Origin: an uncultured Prevotella sp.
Lineage (GTDB): Bacteria > Bacteroidota > Bacteroidia > Bacteroidales > Bacteroidaceae
DNA: 51,747 nt
Direction: 5' to 3'
NCBI GenBank assembly: GCA_946409435.1
Contig: CAMJWJ010000005.1
Span: 1 to 51,747 of the forward strand
The position numbers and the translations under genes were made by a program. A model generated the notes under the pieces. That model was not told the DNA's origin, did no database searches, and worked only from the letters and a program-made list of their open reading frames with translations. This document shows positions 41,469 through 50,020 of the stretch, piece after piece (within the stretch, counting starts at the first letter, position 1; each line of letters starts with the position of its first letter).

Positions 41469-41507
41469 CACGCAAAAACCAATAGACACATTGAAGGCTA
41501 AACGACC

Positions 41508-44500
41508 ATGAATATAGACGAACTGTTAAGTCAGCGGATTCTAATACTCGACGGTGCCATGGGTACAAAGATACAGTCGCTCGGACTGTCAACCGATGCT
41601 TACCACCGCGGACGCTTTACACAGTGGCCGGTATCGCTGACGGGCAACAACGACGTGCTGTGCCTGACGGCTCCCGATGTCATTGCCGACATCCACCGGC
41701 TGTATATCGAGGCAGGTGCCGACATCATCACCACCAACACCTTCTCGGCTAATCGTATCAGTCAGCATGAGTACGGCTGTGAACAGTTGGCCCGTGAGAT
41801 GGCCCGAGAGGGCGCGCGCATTGCCCGAAAGGTTGCCGACAGCTATTCTCTCGCCTCTAAAAAGATTTGGGTTGCTGGCTCCATGGGACCGACGTCGAAG
41901 TCGCTGTCGTTGGCCTCCGACATGAACGACCCTGCCTCGCGCAGCATCGGCTTCGACGAGATGGCGACAGCATACGGCGAACAGGCTGAGGCGCTAATGG
42001 ACGGTGGTGCCGACATGTTGCTGCTGGAGACCTGCTTCGATGCCCTCAATGCCAAGGCCGCGCTCTATGCTATTCAGCAACTGAACGAGCGGCTACACAC
42101 GGAGATACCTGTCATGGTGTCGGCCACCATCAACGACCGTAGCGGCCGCACGCTGACGGGTCAGACCCTGGAAGCCTTCTTTGTCAGCATCGCCCACTAT
42201 CCGCGGCTGCTCAGCTTCGGACTGAACTGCTCGTTTGGTGTCACCGAGCTGCGGCCCTTCGTGGAACAGCTGTCTGAGCGCATTCCTGTCAACCTGTCGC
42301 TGTACCCTAATGCCGGACTGCCTAACGAGATGGGCGAGTACGAAGAACTGCCGGAGTTTACCGCCAGCCACCTGCGCCAGATGGGCGAGGCCGGTTTGCT
42401 GAACATAGCCGGAGGCTGTTGTGGCACTGACGAGCATCACATCCGTGCCATCAGCACCGCCCTCCGTGGACTGCCGCCCCGTCGGTTGCCTGCAGTTGAC
42501 CGCCGCCTTTGGCTGAGCGGACTGGAGCCGTTGCTCGTCGACCGTGAAACCCAGAACTTCACCAATATCGGCGAGCGTACCAACGTGGCCGGCTCACGCA
42601 AGTTTGCCCGCCTCATTGTCTCCAAGCAGTACGACGAGGCCCTCGCCGTGGCCCGTCACCAGATAGAGGGTGGGGCGGCCATTATCGATATCAATATGGA
42701 TGATGCCATGCTCGACAGTCGCCAGGAGATGCAGACTTTCTGCCGCTGCGTCAGCAACGACCCTGCCGTCTGCCGCTCCGTGCTGATGGTTGACTCCAGC
42801 GACTGGTCCACCGTGCTGGCTGGTCTGAAGAACGCACAGGGTAAGTGCATCGTCAACTCCATCAGTCTGAAAAACGGAGCCGACGACTTCCTCCTCAAGG
42901 CCCGCGAGCTGCGCCGACTGGGTGCTGCCGTTGTCGTGATGGCCTTCGACGAGGAAGGTCAGGCGACGACTTACGAGCGCAAGACGGCCATTGCCAAGCG
43001 TGCTTACGACCTGCTGACCGGCATCGGTTTCCCACCGCAGGATATCATCTTCGATGTCAACATCCTCTCTGTCGGTACAGGTCTCAGAGAGCATCAAGCC
43101 TACGCCGTCGACTTCATCCGTGCCGTTGCATGGATCAAGCAGCACCTGCCGTTGGCTAAGACCAGTGGCGGCGTCAGTAACCTGTCGTTTAGCTTCCGTG
43201 GTAATAATAAGGTACGCGAGGCCATGCACTCCGTGTTCCTCTATCATGCCATCCGAGCCGGTCTCGACATGGCCATCGTCAACCCTACCATGCTACAGGT
43301 CTACGACGACATTGACCCGCAGTTGCTGAAGGCCGTTGAGGACGTTGTGCTCAACAGCGACGACGAGGCCACCGAGCGACTTATCTCACTGGCCGCCGAA
43401 TACAATAACTCCCAAAGCACTCAGACAGCCACCCTAACACCCACCCCCTGTTCCTCCCGAGGGGAGGAGGTGAGTGATCGCCTTGCTGCCGCCCTGATCA
43501 AGGGTGTCAGCGACCACCTGGCAGTTGACATACCAGAAGCCCTGCAGAAGTACGGGCGCCCCATCGACGTCATCGAGGGACCGCTCATGCAGGCCATGGA
43601 GCACATCGGCCAGCTGTTTGGCGAAGGTAAGATGTTCCTGCCCCAGGTAGTCAAGTCGGCGAAGGTCATGAAGGATGCCGTGGCCCTGTTGCAGCCCTAC
43701 ATTGATGCCGAGGGTACTGCGGCCACCGACCGTCCCTGCGTGGTGATGGCGACGGCCAACGGCGACGTTCACGACATCGGCAAGAATATTGTCAGCATCG
43801 TGCTGGGCTGTAACGGCTTCGATGTCGTCGACCTCGGCGTGATGGTGCCCTGCGAGACCATCCTGCAGGAGACCCTCAGCAGGCACCCCAGTCTGGTGGG
43901 CATCAGCGGACTTATCACGCCGTCGCTGAAGGAGATGGAGCAGCTATGCCGTCTCTTCCAGCAGCATGCCTTGCAAGTACCCATCGTGGTGGGTGGAGCC
44001 ACCACGTCGGCCGTGCATACCGCTGTCAAGCTGGCTCCGCTCTACGACGGCTGTGTAGTCTATGGCGGCGATGCCTCGCAGACGTCGCTGCTGGCCAAGC
44101 GCCTGCAGATGGATGCTGCGGCCACTATCGCCCAGATCAAGGACGAACAGGCCCGACTGCGTAGTGCCTACGAGGGACATCATGCTGAAATAGTCAGTTA
44201 TGAGGAGGCGAATAAGAAACGGCTGTTGCAGCGGCCCCACGCCCAACACCCAATTTATACGGAGGGGAGTGGTTACACTCAAGGGGCGAGTATGTCGCAA
44301 CATGAGAAATCAGACGGTGTAGCTCTGTCGAGGTATGGGCAGCTGTATGGAGCGCCTAAACTATATACTCCTCTCCCCACAAAGGGTGGGACGGGGGATG
44401 GTCTTCTTTCCCACATCGACTGGCGTATGTTCTTGCTGTTCTGGGGTTTCAAGGGAGAGACGCTACAGCAGCTGCTGGTTAATCCCGAGGCAGAGCGCAC

Positions 44501-45191
44501 GCTGGCCGAAGGTAAGCAGTATCTGCAAGACGCTATTGCACGTGGCACCATCCAGGTGCAGGCCCTCTGTCACTATGAGCCGGCTACGAGTCGTGGCAAC
44601 GACATCGTGCTCAGCGACGGCACCGTGTTGCCCATGCTGCGGAGTCAGAGTGCAGCAGGTCATTTCCTTTGTCTTTCCGACTACTACGACGAGCAGCAGC
44701 CGTCGCCCATAGGCCTGTTTACCGTTGTGGCACGTCCCATTGTACAGCCTGCCGACGAAGCCGAACGGCTGATGTGTCATGCCATCTGTGCCCGACTCGC
44801 TGAGGCTGCGGCAGTATGGTTGCAAAGCCTGCCCTCATCCCCTCAAAAAGAGACAGGAGACTGTTGCCAGCCTTGTTGTGCCAACGATGGTGAGCGGGTA
44901 GGACCGTGTCTCCGTGTGGCCTTTGGCTATGCCACCTGCCCAGACCACTCGCTGAAGCGCATTGTCTTCGACCGTCTTGATGCCGAGCGGCAGTTAGGCA
45001 TCACGCTCACCGACCACTATTCCATTCAGCCTTCTACGTCGGTCTGTGGTCTCTTCATCTGCCATCCCGAGGCGCGCTACTTCCCAGTCGGACGCATCGA
45101 CCAGGCTCAGTTTGCCGACTACTGCCGCCGTCGTGGCATTACGCAGGATGAGGGGGAGAAGCTGTTACAGTTCATAGTTCATAATTCATAG
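41508..45191 (+). CDS. metH: cobalamin-dependent methionine synthase
   Basis: A 1227-aa modular enzyme moving a methyl group from methyltetrahydrofolate through cobalamin to homocysteine. Modules: homocysteine-binding barrel (about 1-325, zinc Cys in FGLNCSFG and GGCCGTDEHH), pterin barrel (about 340-600, NFTNIGERTNVAGSRKFA), B12 module with DVHDIGKNIVSIVLG and the Gly/Ser-rich SGLITPSLKEM, and reactivation domain with RVAFGYATCPDHS. Three low-complexity insertions interrupt linkers: about 638-658 (TATLTPTPCSSRGEE), 908-968 and 1107-1130. The last residues (QFIVHNS) and stop lie in a 7-nt array. metF follows. Confidence 0.97.
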   Translation: MNIDELLSQRILILDGAMGTKIQSLGLSTDAYHRGRFTQWPVSLTGNNDVLCLTAPDVIADIHRLYIEAGADIITTNTFSANRISQHEYGCEQLAREMAREGARIARKVADSYSLASKKIWVAGSMGPTSKSLSLASDMNDPASRSIGFDEMATAYGEQAEALMDGGADMLLLETCFDALNAKAALYAIQQLNERLHTEIPVMVSATINDRSGRTLTGQTLEAFFVSIAHYPRLLSFGLNCSFGVTELRPFVEQLSERIPVNLSLYPNAGLPNEMGEYEELPEFTASHLRQMGEAGLLNIAGGCCGTDEHHIRAISTALRGLPPRRLPAVDRRLWLSGLEPLLVDRETQNFTNIGERTNVAGSRKFARLIVSKQYDEALAVARHQIEGGAAIIDINMDDAMLDSRQEMQTFCRCVSNDPAVCRSVLMVDSSDWSTVLAGLKNAQGKCIVNSISLKNGADDFLLKARELRRLGAAVVVMAFDEEGQATTYERKTAIAKRAYDLLTGIGFPPQDIIFDVNILSVGTGLREHQAYAVDFIRAVAWIKQHLPLAKTSGGVSNLSFSFRGNNKVREAMHSVFLYHAIRAGLDMAIVNPTMLQVYDDIDPQLLKAVEDVVLNSDDEATERLISLAAEYNNSQSTQTATLTPTPCSSRGEEVSDRLAAALIKGVSDHLAVDIPEALQKYGRPIDVIEGPLMQAMEHIGQLFGEGKMFLPQVVKSAKVMKDAVALLQPYIDAEGTAATDRPCVVMATANGDVHDIGKNIVSIVLGCNGFDVVDLGVMVPCETILQETLSRHPSLVGISGLITPSLKEMEQLCRLFQQHALQVPIVVGGATTSAVHTAVKLAPLYDGCVVYGGDASQTSLLAKRLQMDAAATIAQIKDEQARLRSAYEGHHAEIVSYEEANKKRLLQRPHAQHPIYTEGSGYTQGASMSQHEKSDGVALSRYGQLYGAPKLYTPLPTKGGTGDGLLSHIDWRMFLLFWGFKGETLQQLLVNPEAERTLAEGKQYLQDAIARGTIQVQALCHYEPATSRGNDIVLSDGTVLPMLRSQSAAGHFLCLSDYYDEQQPSPIGLFTVVARPIVQPADEAERLMCHAICARLAEAAAVWLQSLPSSPQKETGDCCQPCCANDGERVGPCLRVAFGYATCPDHSLKRIVFDRLDAERQLGITLTDHYSIQPSTSVCGLFICHPEARYFPVGRIDQAQFADYCRRRGITQDEGEKLLQFIVHNS

Positions 45192-45273
45192 TTCATAATT
45201 CATAGTTCACAGTTCATAGTTCACAGTTCATAGTTCATAATTCATAGTTCAAAGTTCATAGTTCATAATACAT
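45169..45273. repeat. heptanucleotide AGTTCAT array spanning the metH stop and the metH-metF gap
   Basis: Fourteen consecutive 7-nt units (AGTTCAT, AATTCAT, AGTTCAC, AGTTCAA) plus a degenerate fifteenth, with no register slip over 105 nt. The first three units encode the metH C-terminus and stop (45189-45191); the remainder separates metH from metF. The reverse-complement unit forms the array at 14956-15017. Confidence 0.95.
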
Positions 45274-45281
45274 ATATTATC

Positions 45282-46238
45282 ATGAAAGTCATCGACATCC
45301 TGAACAATAGCCAGCGACCATTTGCCAGTTTCGAGTTGGTGCCACCCCTGAAGGGCAGCGACGTCACACGGCTGTACGACAGCATCGACCCGCTGATGGA
45401 GTTTGTACCGCCCTTCATCAATGTTACGTGCCACCGCGACGAGGTGGAGTACGTGCTGAATGCCGACGGTACCTACACCAAGATGACGCTTGCCAAGCGA
45501 CCGGGCACCGTAGCCATCGTGGCAGCCATCATGCGCCGCTATCCCACGCTGGAGATCGTGCCGCACGTCATCTGTGGCGGTGCCTCGCGCTCCAAGGTAG
45601 AGAGTGAGCTGCTCGACCTGCACTTTCTCGGTGTGCAGAACGTGGTAGCCCTGCGTGGCGATGCCATTCCCGGCCAGCGTTTCTTCATCGCCGAGCCCGA
45701 CGGCTTCAGCCACAGCTCCGAGCTGGTGGCCATGATCAGCAGTCTTAACCGCGGCCAGTATCTTGACCCCACAGTGAAGAACGGCTTGTCCACCGACTTC
45801 TGCGTCGGTGTGGCTGCCTACCCTGAGAAGCACTACGAGGCAGCCAATCTCGACACTGACATACAGTATCTCAAGCAGAAGGTGGAGGCCGGAGCCGACT
45901 ACATCGTCACCCAGATGTTCTTCGACAACAGCCAGTACTTCCGTTTCGTCGACCGGCTGCGCGAGGCTGGCATCAAGGTACCTGTCATCCCTGGCTTGAA
46001 GCCCATCTCCAGTCAGCGACAGATTGACCTGCTGCCCCGCTCCTTCCACATCGACATTCCGCAGCCGCTGGTCAGCGAGCTCCGTAAGGCGAAGAGTGCT
46101 GATGCTGCCTACCAGATCGGTATCGAGTGGGCCATCCAGCAGAGCCGTGAACTGCTGGCTCACGGTGCTCCTGCCGTTCACTACTATACGATGGCCAAGA
46201 CCGACAACGTACGTCAGATTGTCAAGGCTGTCTTCTGA
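45282..46238 (+). CDS. metF: methylenetetrahydrofolate reductase
   Basis: A 318-aa FAD-dependent TIM-barrel enzyme making the methyltetrahydrofolate used by MetH. Features: FASFELVPPLKG at the start, PFINVTCHRDEVEYV, HVICGGASRSKVESELLDLHFLGVQNVVALRGDAIPG, VEAGADYIVTQMFFDNSQYFRFVDR and VPVIPGLKPISSQRQ. The pathway neighbour metH lies 90 nt upstream across a repeat array, so co-transcription is likely, though no terminator is evident in the gap. Length is normal. Confidence 0.97.
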   Translation: MKVIDILNNSQRPFASFELVPPLKGSDVTRLYDSIDPLMEFVPPFINVTCHRDEVEYVLNADGTYTKMTLAKRPGTVAIVAAIMRRYPTLEIVPHVICGGASRSKVESELLDLHFLGVQNVVALRGDAIPGQRFFIAEPDGFSHSSELVAMISSLNRGQYLDPTVKNGLSTDFCVGVAAYPEKHYEAANLDTDIQYLKQKVEAGADYIVTQMFFDNSQYFRFVDRLREAGIKVPVIPGLKPISSQRQIDLLPRSFHIDIPQPLVSELRKAKSADAAYQIGIEWAIQQSRELLAHGAPAVHYYTMAKTDNVRQIVKAVF

Positions 46239-46284
46239 CCTATCGAACACACATTATTATCTAACTTACCAATTATCAATATTT

Positions 46285-48960
46285 ATGAAAAAACAACGCA
46301 TCCAAATGCTTGCCGTAAGCCTCTTACTGGCAGCCAGTAGTATCACCCTCTCTGCCCAGACCACCTATCTGTGGCAGGATCCTAAACAGCCCATCGACCA
46401 GCGTGTGGAAAACCTGCTGCAGATGCTGACACCCGAAGAGAAAGTAGGGCTGATGATGAACAAGTCAGTCTCTATCGACCGGCTGGGCATCCCGTCGTAC
46501 AACTGGTGGAGCGAGGCCTGCCATGGTGTCCGCCAGGGAGGCTATACGGTTTATCCCCAGCCTATCGGCATGGCGGCAGCCTTCAACGCCCAGCAGGTGT
46601 ACGATGTCTTCTCGCAGGTGTCTGACGAGGCCCGTGCCAACTGGAACCGCACCGACCACAGCGACCCCAAGCTGTTCAATGTCCCCATGGGTGTCACCTA
46701 CTATCCCGGCAACCCCGAGCTGACGTTCTGGTGCCCGAATGTCAACATCTTCCGTGACCCCCGCTGGGGGCGTGGCCAGGAGACGTGCGGCGAGGACCCC
46801 TACATGAATGCCGTGCTGGGTGTGCAGACAGTATTGGGCATGCAGGAGCCTGCCAGTTCCAGTCTTTCATTATCTGGTTCCCAGCAGTACTTTAAGACTC
46901 ATGCCTGTGCCAAGCACTATGCTGTACACAGTGGTCCGGAGCCTCTGCGCCACTCGATGAACGTAGACCCCACGAACCGTGACCTCTGGGAGACCTACTT
47001 GCCAGCCTTCAAGGCATTGGTGAAAAAGGCCAATGTCCGCGAGGTGATGTGTGCCTACCAGCGTTTCGAGGGTAAGCCCTGCTGTACCAGCGACCGCCTG
47101 CTCATCGACATCCTGCGCAACAAGTGGGGCTACGATGGTATTGTATTGACTGACTGCGATGCTATCAACAACTTCTTCAACCGTGGCCAACACGAGACCC
47201 ACAAGGACGGCCTCTCCGCTTCGGTGGATGCCGTGCTGAATGGTACCGACCTGGAGTGCGGCAAGGTGTTCATGTCGCTCGTCGAAGGACTGAAACGTGG
47301 ACTCATCACTGAGGACGAGCTGGACAAACACCTGCGCAAGACGCTGAAAGGACGCTTTGAACTAGGCATGTTCGACCCTGCCGACATGCTGCCGTGGGCC
47401 AAGATACCTGCGTCGACCATTTCCTGCGAGAAACACGATGCCCTCGCCACGCAGGCAGCCCGCGAATCAATGGTGCTGCTGGAGAACAAGCAGACTGTCG
47501 TGAATGGCTCGGCGAAGCCGGTACTTCCACTCTCGAAGAACCTGAGAAAGCTGGCCGTCGTCGGCCCGAACATCGCTGACGTGGAACTGCTCAACGGCAA
47601 CTATGGCGGCACGCCTACTGAGGCCCACCAGCACTCGCTTGTCGAGGGCATCCGGAACGCCTTCCAGGGCACTGAGCTGGTCAGCGAGAAGGCCTGCGAG
47701 CTGAACGACGAGTACGAGACCATCCATCACCTGCAGGACTTCAATGGCGGCAAGGGCGTACAGGTGGAGTTCTATAATAATAAGGAGTTGAGCGGCGACC
47801 CCGTCAAGACAGCCTACTATAACGAGCTGAACTTCTCGACCTTTGGAGCCTGGGGCTTTGCCGAGGGCGTCAGCAACGACAACCTGTCGGTGCGCATCAG
47901 CGGCAAGTACACCGCCACGTTTACCGGCGAGATGAAGTACACGCTTTCGACCGACAACGGCTACGTGCTGAAGGTCAACGGCGCGGTGGTGGAAGAAAAC
48001 CATGGCGGCGACCGCCGCAGAGGCTTCGGCTTTGGCCGCAGGGTGGAGTACAAGTCGTTCCCCGTTGAGGCAGGCCGTGACTACGATGTCGTCATCGAGT
48101 ACCGTCGCGGCAACGGCAACTTCGCCATGCTGCGTGGCGACATCTGCGAGCGCAAGCTGGTCGATTTCACCGAACTGGCCAGTAAGGTTGCTGATGCCGA
48201 TGCCATCATCATCATTGGTGGCATCTCGGCCCGTATGGAGGGCGAGGGCGGCGACAAGCAGACCATCGAACTTCCCAAGGTACAGCAGATGCTGGTTAAG
48301 GCCATGCACCAGACCGGTCGCCCCGTCATCTTCGTCAACTGCTCCGGCTCGGCCATTGCCTTTGGCAGTGTCGAGGGTCAGTACGACGCCCTGCTGCAGG
48401 CCTGGTATCCCGGTCAGGGTGGTGCCAAGGCGCTGGCTGAAGTGCTCTTTGGCGACTACAATCCCGGCGGCAAGCTGCCCGTCACCTTCTATCGCTCGAA
48501 CGACGACCTGCCTGACTTCCTCGACTACTCGATGAAGAACCGCACCTACCGCTATTTCACGGGTGTTCCCCAGTATGCTTTCGGCTATGGTCTGAGCTAT
48601 ACCACCTTCCGTGTCGGACAGGCTAAGCTCTCAAAGAAGTCGATGAAGAAGAATGGCACCGTCACGCTGACCGTTCCTGTCACCAACACCGGACAGCGAG
48701 AGGGTACCGAAACCGTACAAGTGTACGTCAAGGCACTCGACGATGCCGGTGCACCCATCAAGTCGTTGAAGGGATTCCAGAAGCTGGCGCTCAAGGCCGG
48801 CGAGACGCAGACGGCCACCATCCAGCTCGACGGTGAGGCCTTTGAGTACTACGATGAGGCTATCGACGAGCTGTCTGTCAAGGCTGGACGCTACCAGATA
48901 CTCTACGGCACCTCGTCGCTCGACAGTGACCTACAGCGTCTTGACTTCACCGTCAAATAG
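46285..48960 (+). CDS. secreted GH3 beta-glycosidase with PA14 domain (xylosidase-type)
   Basis: An 891-aa exported enzyme (signal peptide MKKQRIQMLAVSLLLAASSITLSAQ). Start at 46285; the longer track ORF overlaps metF and is not real. The N-terminal barrel has NWWSEACHGVRQ, the GRGQETCGEDPYM stretch, and KHYAVHSGPEPLRHS. The nucleophile is in GIVLTDCDAI (Asp about 289). A PA14 domain (about 490-610, VEFYNNKEL to RRGNGNFAMLRGD) is inserted in the second domain, followed by a fibronectin type III-like C-terminus (about 790-870). This architecture is shared with beta-xylosidases of rumen Prevotella, so cleavage of xylo-oligosaccharides is likely, but glucosidase cannot be excluded. It is 46 nt after metF, and a strong terminator follows. 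Confidence 0.94.
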   Translation: MKKQRIQMLAVSLLLAASSITLSAQTTYLWQDPKQPIDQRVENLLQMLTPEEKVGLMMNKSVSIDRLGIPSYNWWSEACHGVRQGGYTVYPQPIGMAAAFNAQQVYDVFSQVSDEARANWNRTDHSDPKLFNVPMGVTYYPGNPELTFWCPNVNIFRDPRWGRGQETCGEDPYMNAVLGVQTVLGMQEPASSSLSLSGSQQYFKTHACAKHYAVHSGPEPLRHSMNVDPTNRDLWETYLPAFKALVKKANVREVMCAYQRFEGKPCCTSDRLLIDILRNKWGYDGIVLTDCDAINNFFNRGQHETHKDGLSASVDAVLNGTDLECGKVFMSLVEGLKRGLITEDELDKHLRKTLKGRFELGMFDPADMLPWAKIPASTISCEKHDALATQAARESMVLLENKQTVVNGSAKPVLPLSKNLRKLAVVGPNIADVELLNGNYGGTPTEAHQHSLVEGIRNAFQGTELVSEKACELNDEYETIHHLQDFNGGKGVQVEFYNNKELSGDPVKTAYYNELNFSTFGAWGFAEGVSNDNLSVRISGKYTATFTGEMKYTLSTDNGYVLKVNGAVVEENHGGDRRRGFGFGRRVEYKSFPVEAGRDYDVVIEYRRGNGNFAMLRGDICERKLVDFTELASKVADADAIIIIGGISARMEGEGGDKQTIELPKVQQMLVKAMHQTGRPVIFVNCSGSAIAFGSVEGQYDALLQAWYPGQGGAKALAEVLFGDYNPGGKLPVTFYRSNDDLPDFLDYSMKNRTYRYFTGVPQYAFGYGLSYTTFRVGQAKLSKKSMKKNGTVTLTVPVTNTGQREGTETVQVYVKALDDAGAPIKSLKGFQKLALKAGETQTATIQLDGEAFEYYDEAIDELSVKAGRYQILYGTSSLDSDLQRLDFTVK

Positions 48961-48995
48961 TCTGCATGCCTCATTAAAAGAATAAGCAGGAAAAT

Positions 48996-49033
48996 GTACA
49001 TTGATCTGTGCGCTACAGCACAAATCAATGTAC
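48996..49033. terminator. hairpin terminator between GH3 and DUF4384 genes
   Basis: Arms GTACATTGAT(c)TGTGC and GCACA(a)ATCAATGTAC with one internal mismatch and a 6-nt loop, between convergent genes, followed on the plus strand by CTATTT. Confidence 0.75.
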
Positions 49034-49051
49034 CTATTTAGTCAGAAACCT

Positions 49052-49933
49052 TTAGGGTTTAATCTTGAGCCGCAGCACCTTGCGGCTCATTTTCTTGTCG
49101 CGTGCATATACCTTCCGCATCCAACTCGAAAAGTCCTTTAGGCTGAGCTGGCGCGGCAGCATCAGGTTGTCGTGACCCAGCGACACCATGCCCTGGTCGA
49201 CAGGCTTCACAAAGGGGTTGGCCGAGAAGATGACGTAGATGCGGTTCATCTCAACACGTTCGTCACTGCACGTGATGACGAGGCCCTCCTCGTTGCTGTT
49301 GCTGAAGGCAGCATCGGCTTTCGAGAAGAAGACGTACTCCTGGTTGTGCTTGACGGGCTGCAGACCGTCGGCACTGCTCTCGTGGGGCAGCAGACAGAAC
49401 ACCTGCTGCTGGTCGTCTATCAGGTAGGCGGCCACATAGCCGTCGGCCGGAGACTTGAAGTAGAGGTACAGCTTGTCGTCGGCCTGGAAGTCGGTGCTGG
49501 CAAAGCGGCGCTTGTCCGTTCCGTTGCGCAGCGCCAGTGCCTCAAACTCGGCAGCCTCGTTCTTCAGCGCCTGAGCCTTGCCTTTCACGGTAGCCTCGAT
49601 GACCAGCACACCCTCGGGTGTCGTGTCCACTATCCTTGCCTTTGGTTTCTCCGTGTCTTCTATCCATTCGCCCTTCACCTCTGAACCGCTCAGTTGCATG
49701 AAGTAGCTGTTCTCGTTGTCCTCCTGGCTGAGGATGTCTTGCGTAATCAGTGTGCCAAACTCCTTGCCGATAGCCGACACACGTGCCTGCTCGATGGCTG
49801 CCGCAGTAGCCTCCTTCGGCGATACGTTCGGGTCGCCGTAGTAGGTGATGGTGGCACTCACTTCTTTGGTCTGGGCTGTTGCAATCAGGCAGAAAGCACT
49901 CAACAGTATGATACCTACGTTTCTTTTCATCAT
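49052..49933 (-). CDS. exported DUF4384-domain protein
   Basis: A 293-aa protein with a signal peptide (MKRNVGIILLSAFCLIATAQ). Residues of about 25-125 form an alpha-beta N-domain (TITYYGDPNVSPKEATAAAIEQARVSAIGKEFG), related to N-domains in LPP20-like or CsgG-associated proteins. From about 145 a DUF4384 region follows (DKLYLYFKSPADGYVAAYLIDDQQQVFCLLPHESSADGLQPV, YVFFSKADAAFS), a domain often fused to or neighbouring kinases, caspases and CsgG-like proteins in Bacteroidetes. It would act in the periplasm or at the outer membrane; no partner is adjacent, though a caspase/CsgG-like pair occurs at 13-15 kb in the window. Confidence 0.85.
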   Translation of the reverse strand: MMKRNVGIILLSAFCLIATAQTKEVSATITYYGDPNVSPKEATAAAIEQARVSAIGKEFGTLITQDILSQEDNENSYFMQLSGSEVKGEWIEDTEKPKARIVDTTPEGVLVIEATVKGKAQALKNEAAEFEALALRNGTDKRRFASTDFQADDKLYLYFKSPADGYVAAYLIDDQQQVFCLLPHESSADGLQPVKHNQEYVFFSKADAAFSNSNEEGLVITCSDERVEMNRIYVIFSANPFVKPVDQGMVSLGHDNLMLPRQLSLKDFSSWMRKVYARDKKMSRKVLRLKIKP

Positions 49934-49968
49934 TTCTTCTTAGTTTGACGGTTTTAAGTATGCCCTGC

Positions 49969-49998
49969 AAAGGTAAGTACTTTTTGCGAAATATCAAA
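49969..49998 (-). promoter_or_regulatory. Bacteroidetes-type promoter of the DUF4384 gene
   Basis: On the minus strand TACCTTTG (49969-49976) with TTTG 18 nt upstream (49995-49998) fits the consensus with a slightly short spacer. Confidence 0.7.
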
Positions 49999-50020
49999 AC
50001 TTTCTGACGATAATGTGTCA

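Larger units (their letters stand above)
40893..41507. other. intergenic region between the BspA-like gene and metH
   Basis: A 615-bp region between divergent genes. It contains a -7 box for the minus-strand BspA-like gene (TACCTTTG, 40979-40986), a palindromic element (41187-41357) and the metH promoter (41438-41468). An 87-codon minus-strand ORF spans 40920-41183 but contains the promoter box and has no family features. No cobalamin riboswitch was seen. Confidence 0.6.

Noticed and set aside
41184-41507. Cobalamin riboswitch upstream of metH
   Set aside because: No B12-box-like sequence was seen and the promoter leaves a leader of only about 33 nt.
43421-43886. Long antisense ORFs on metH, nrdD, DUF3857 and others
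   Set aside because: They mirror the codon pattern of strongly supported genes on the other strand and show no domains.
46024-46284. 87-residue N-terminal extension of the GH3 protein in the ORF track
   Set aside because: It overlaps metF in another frame; the signal peptide starts at 46285.
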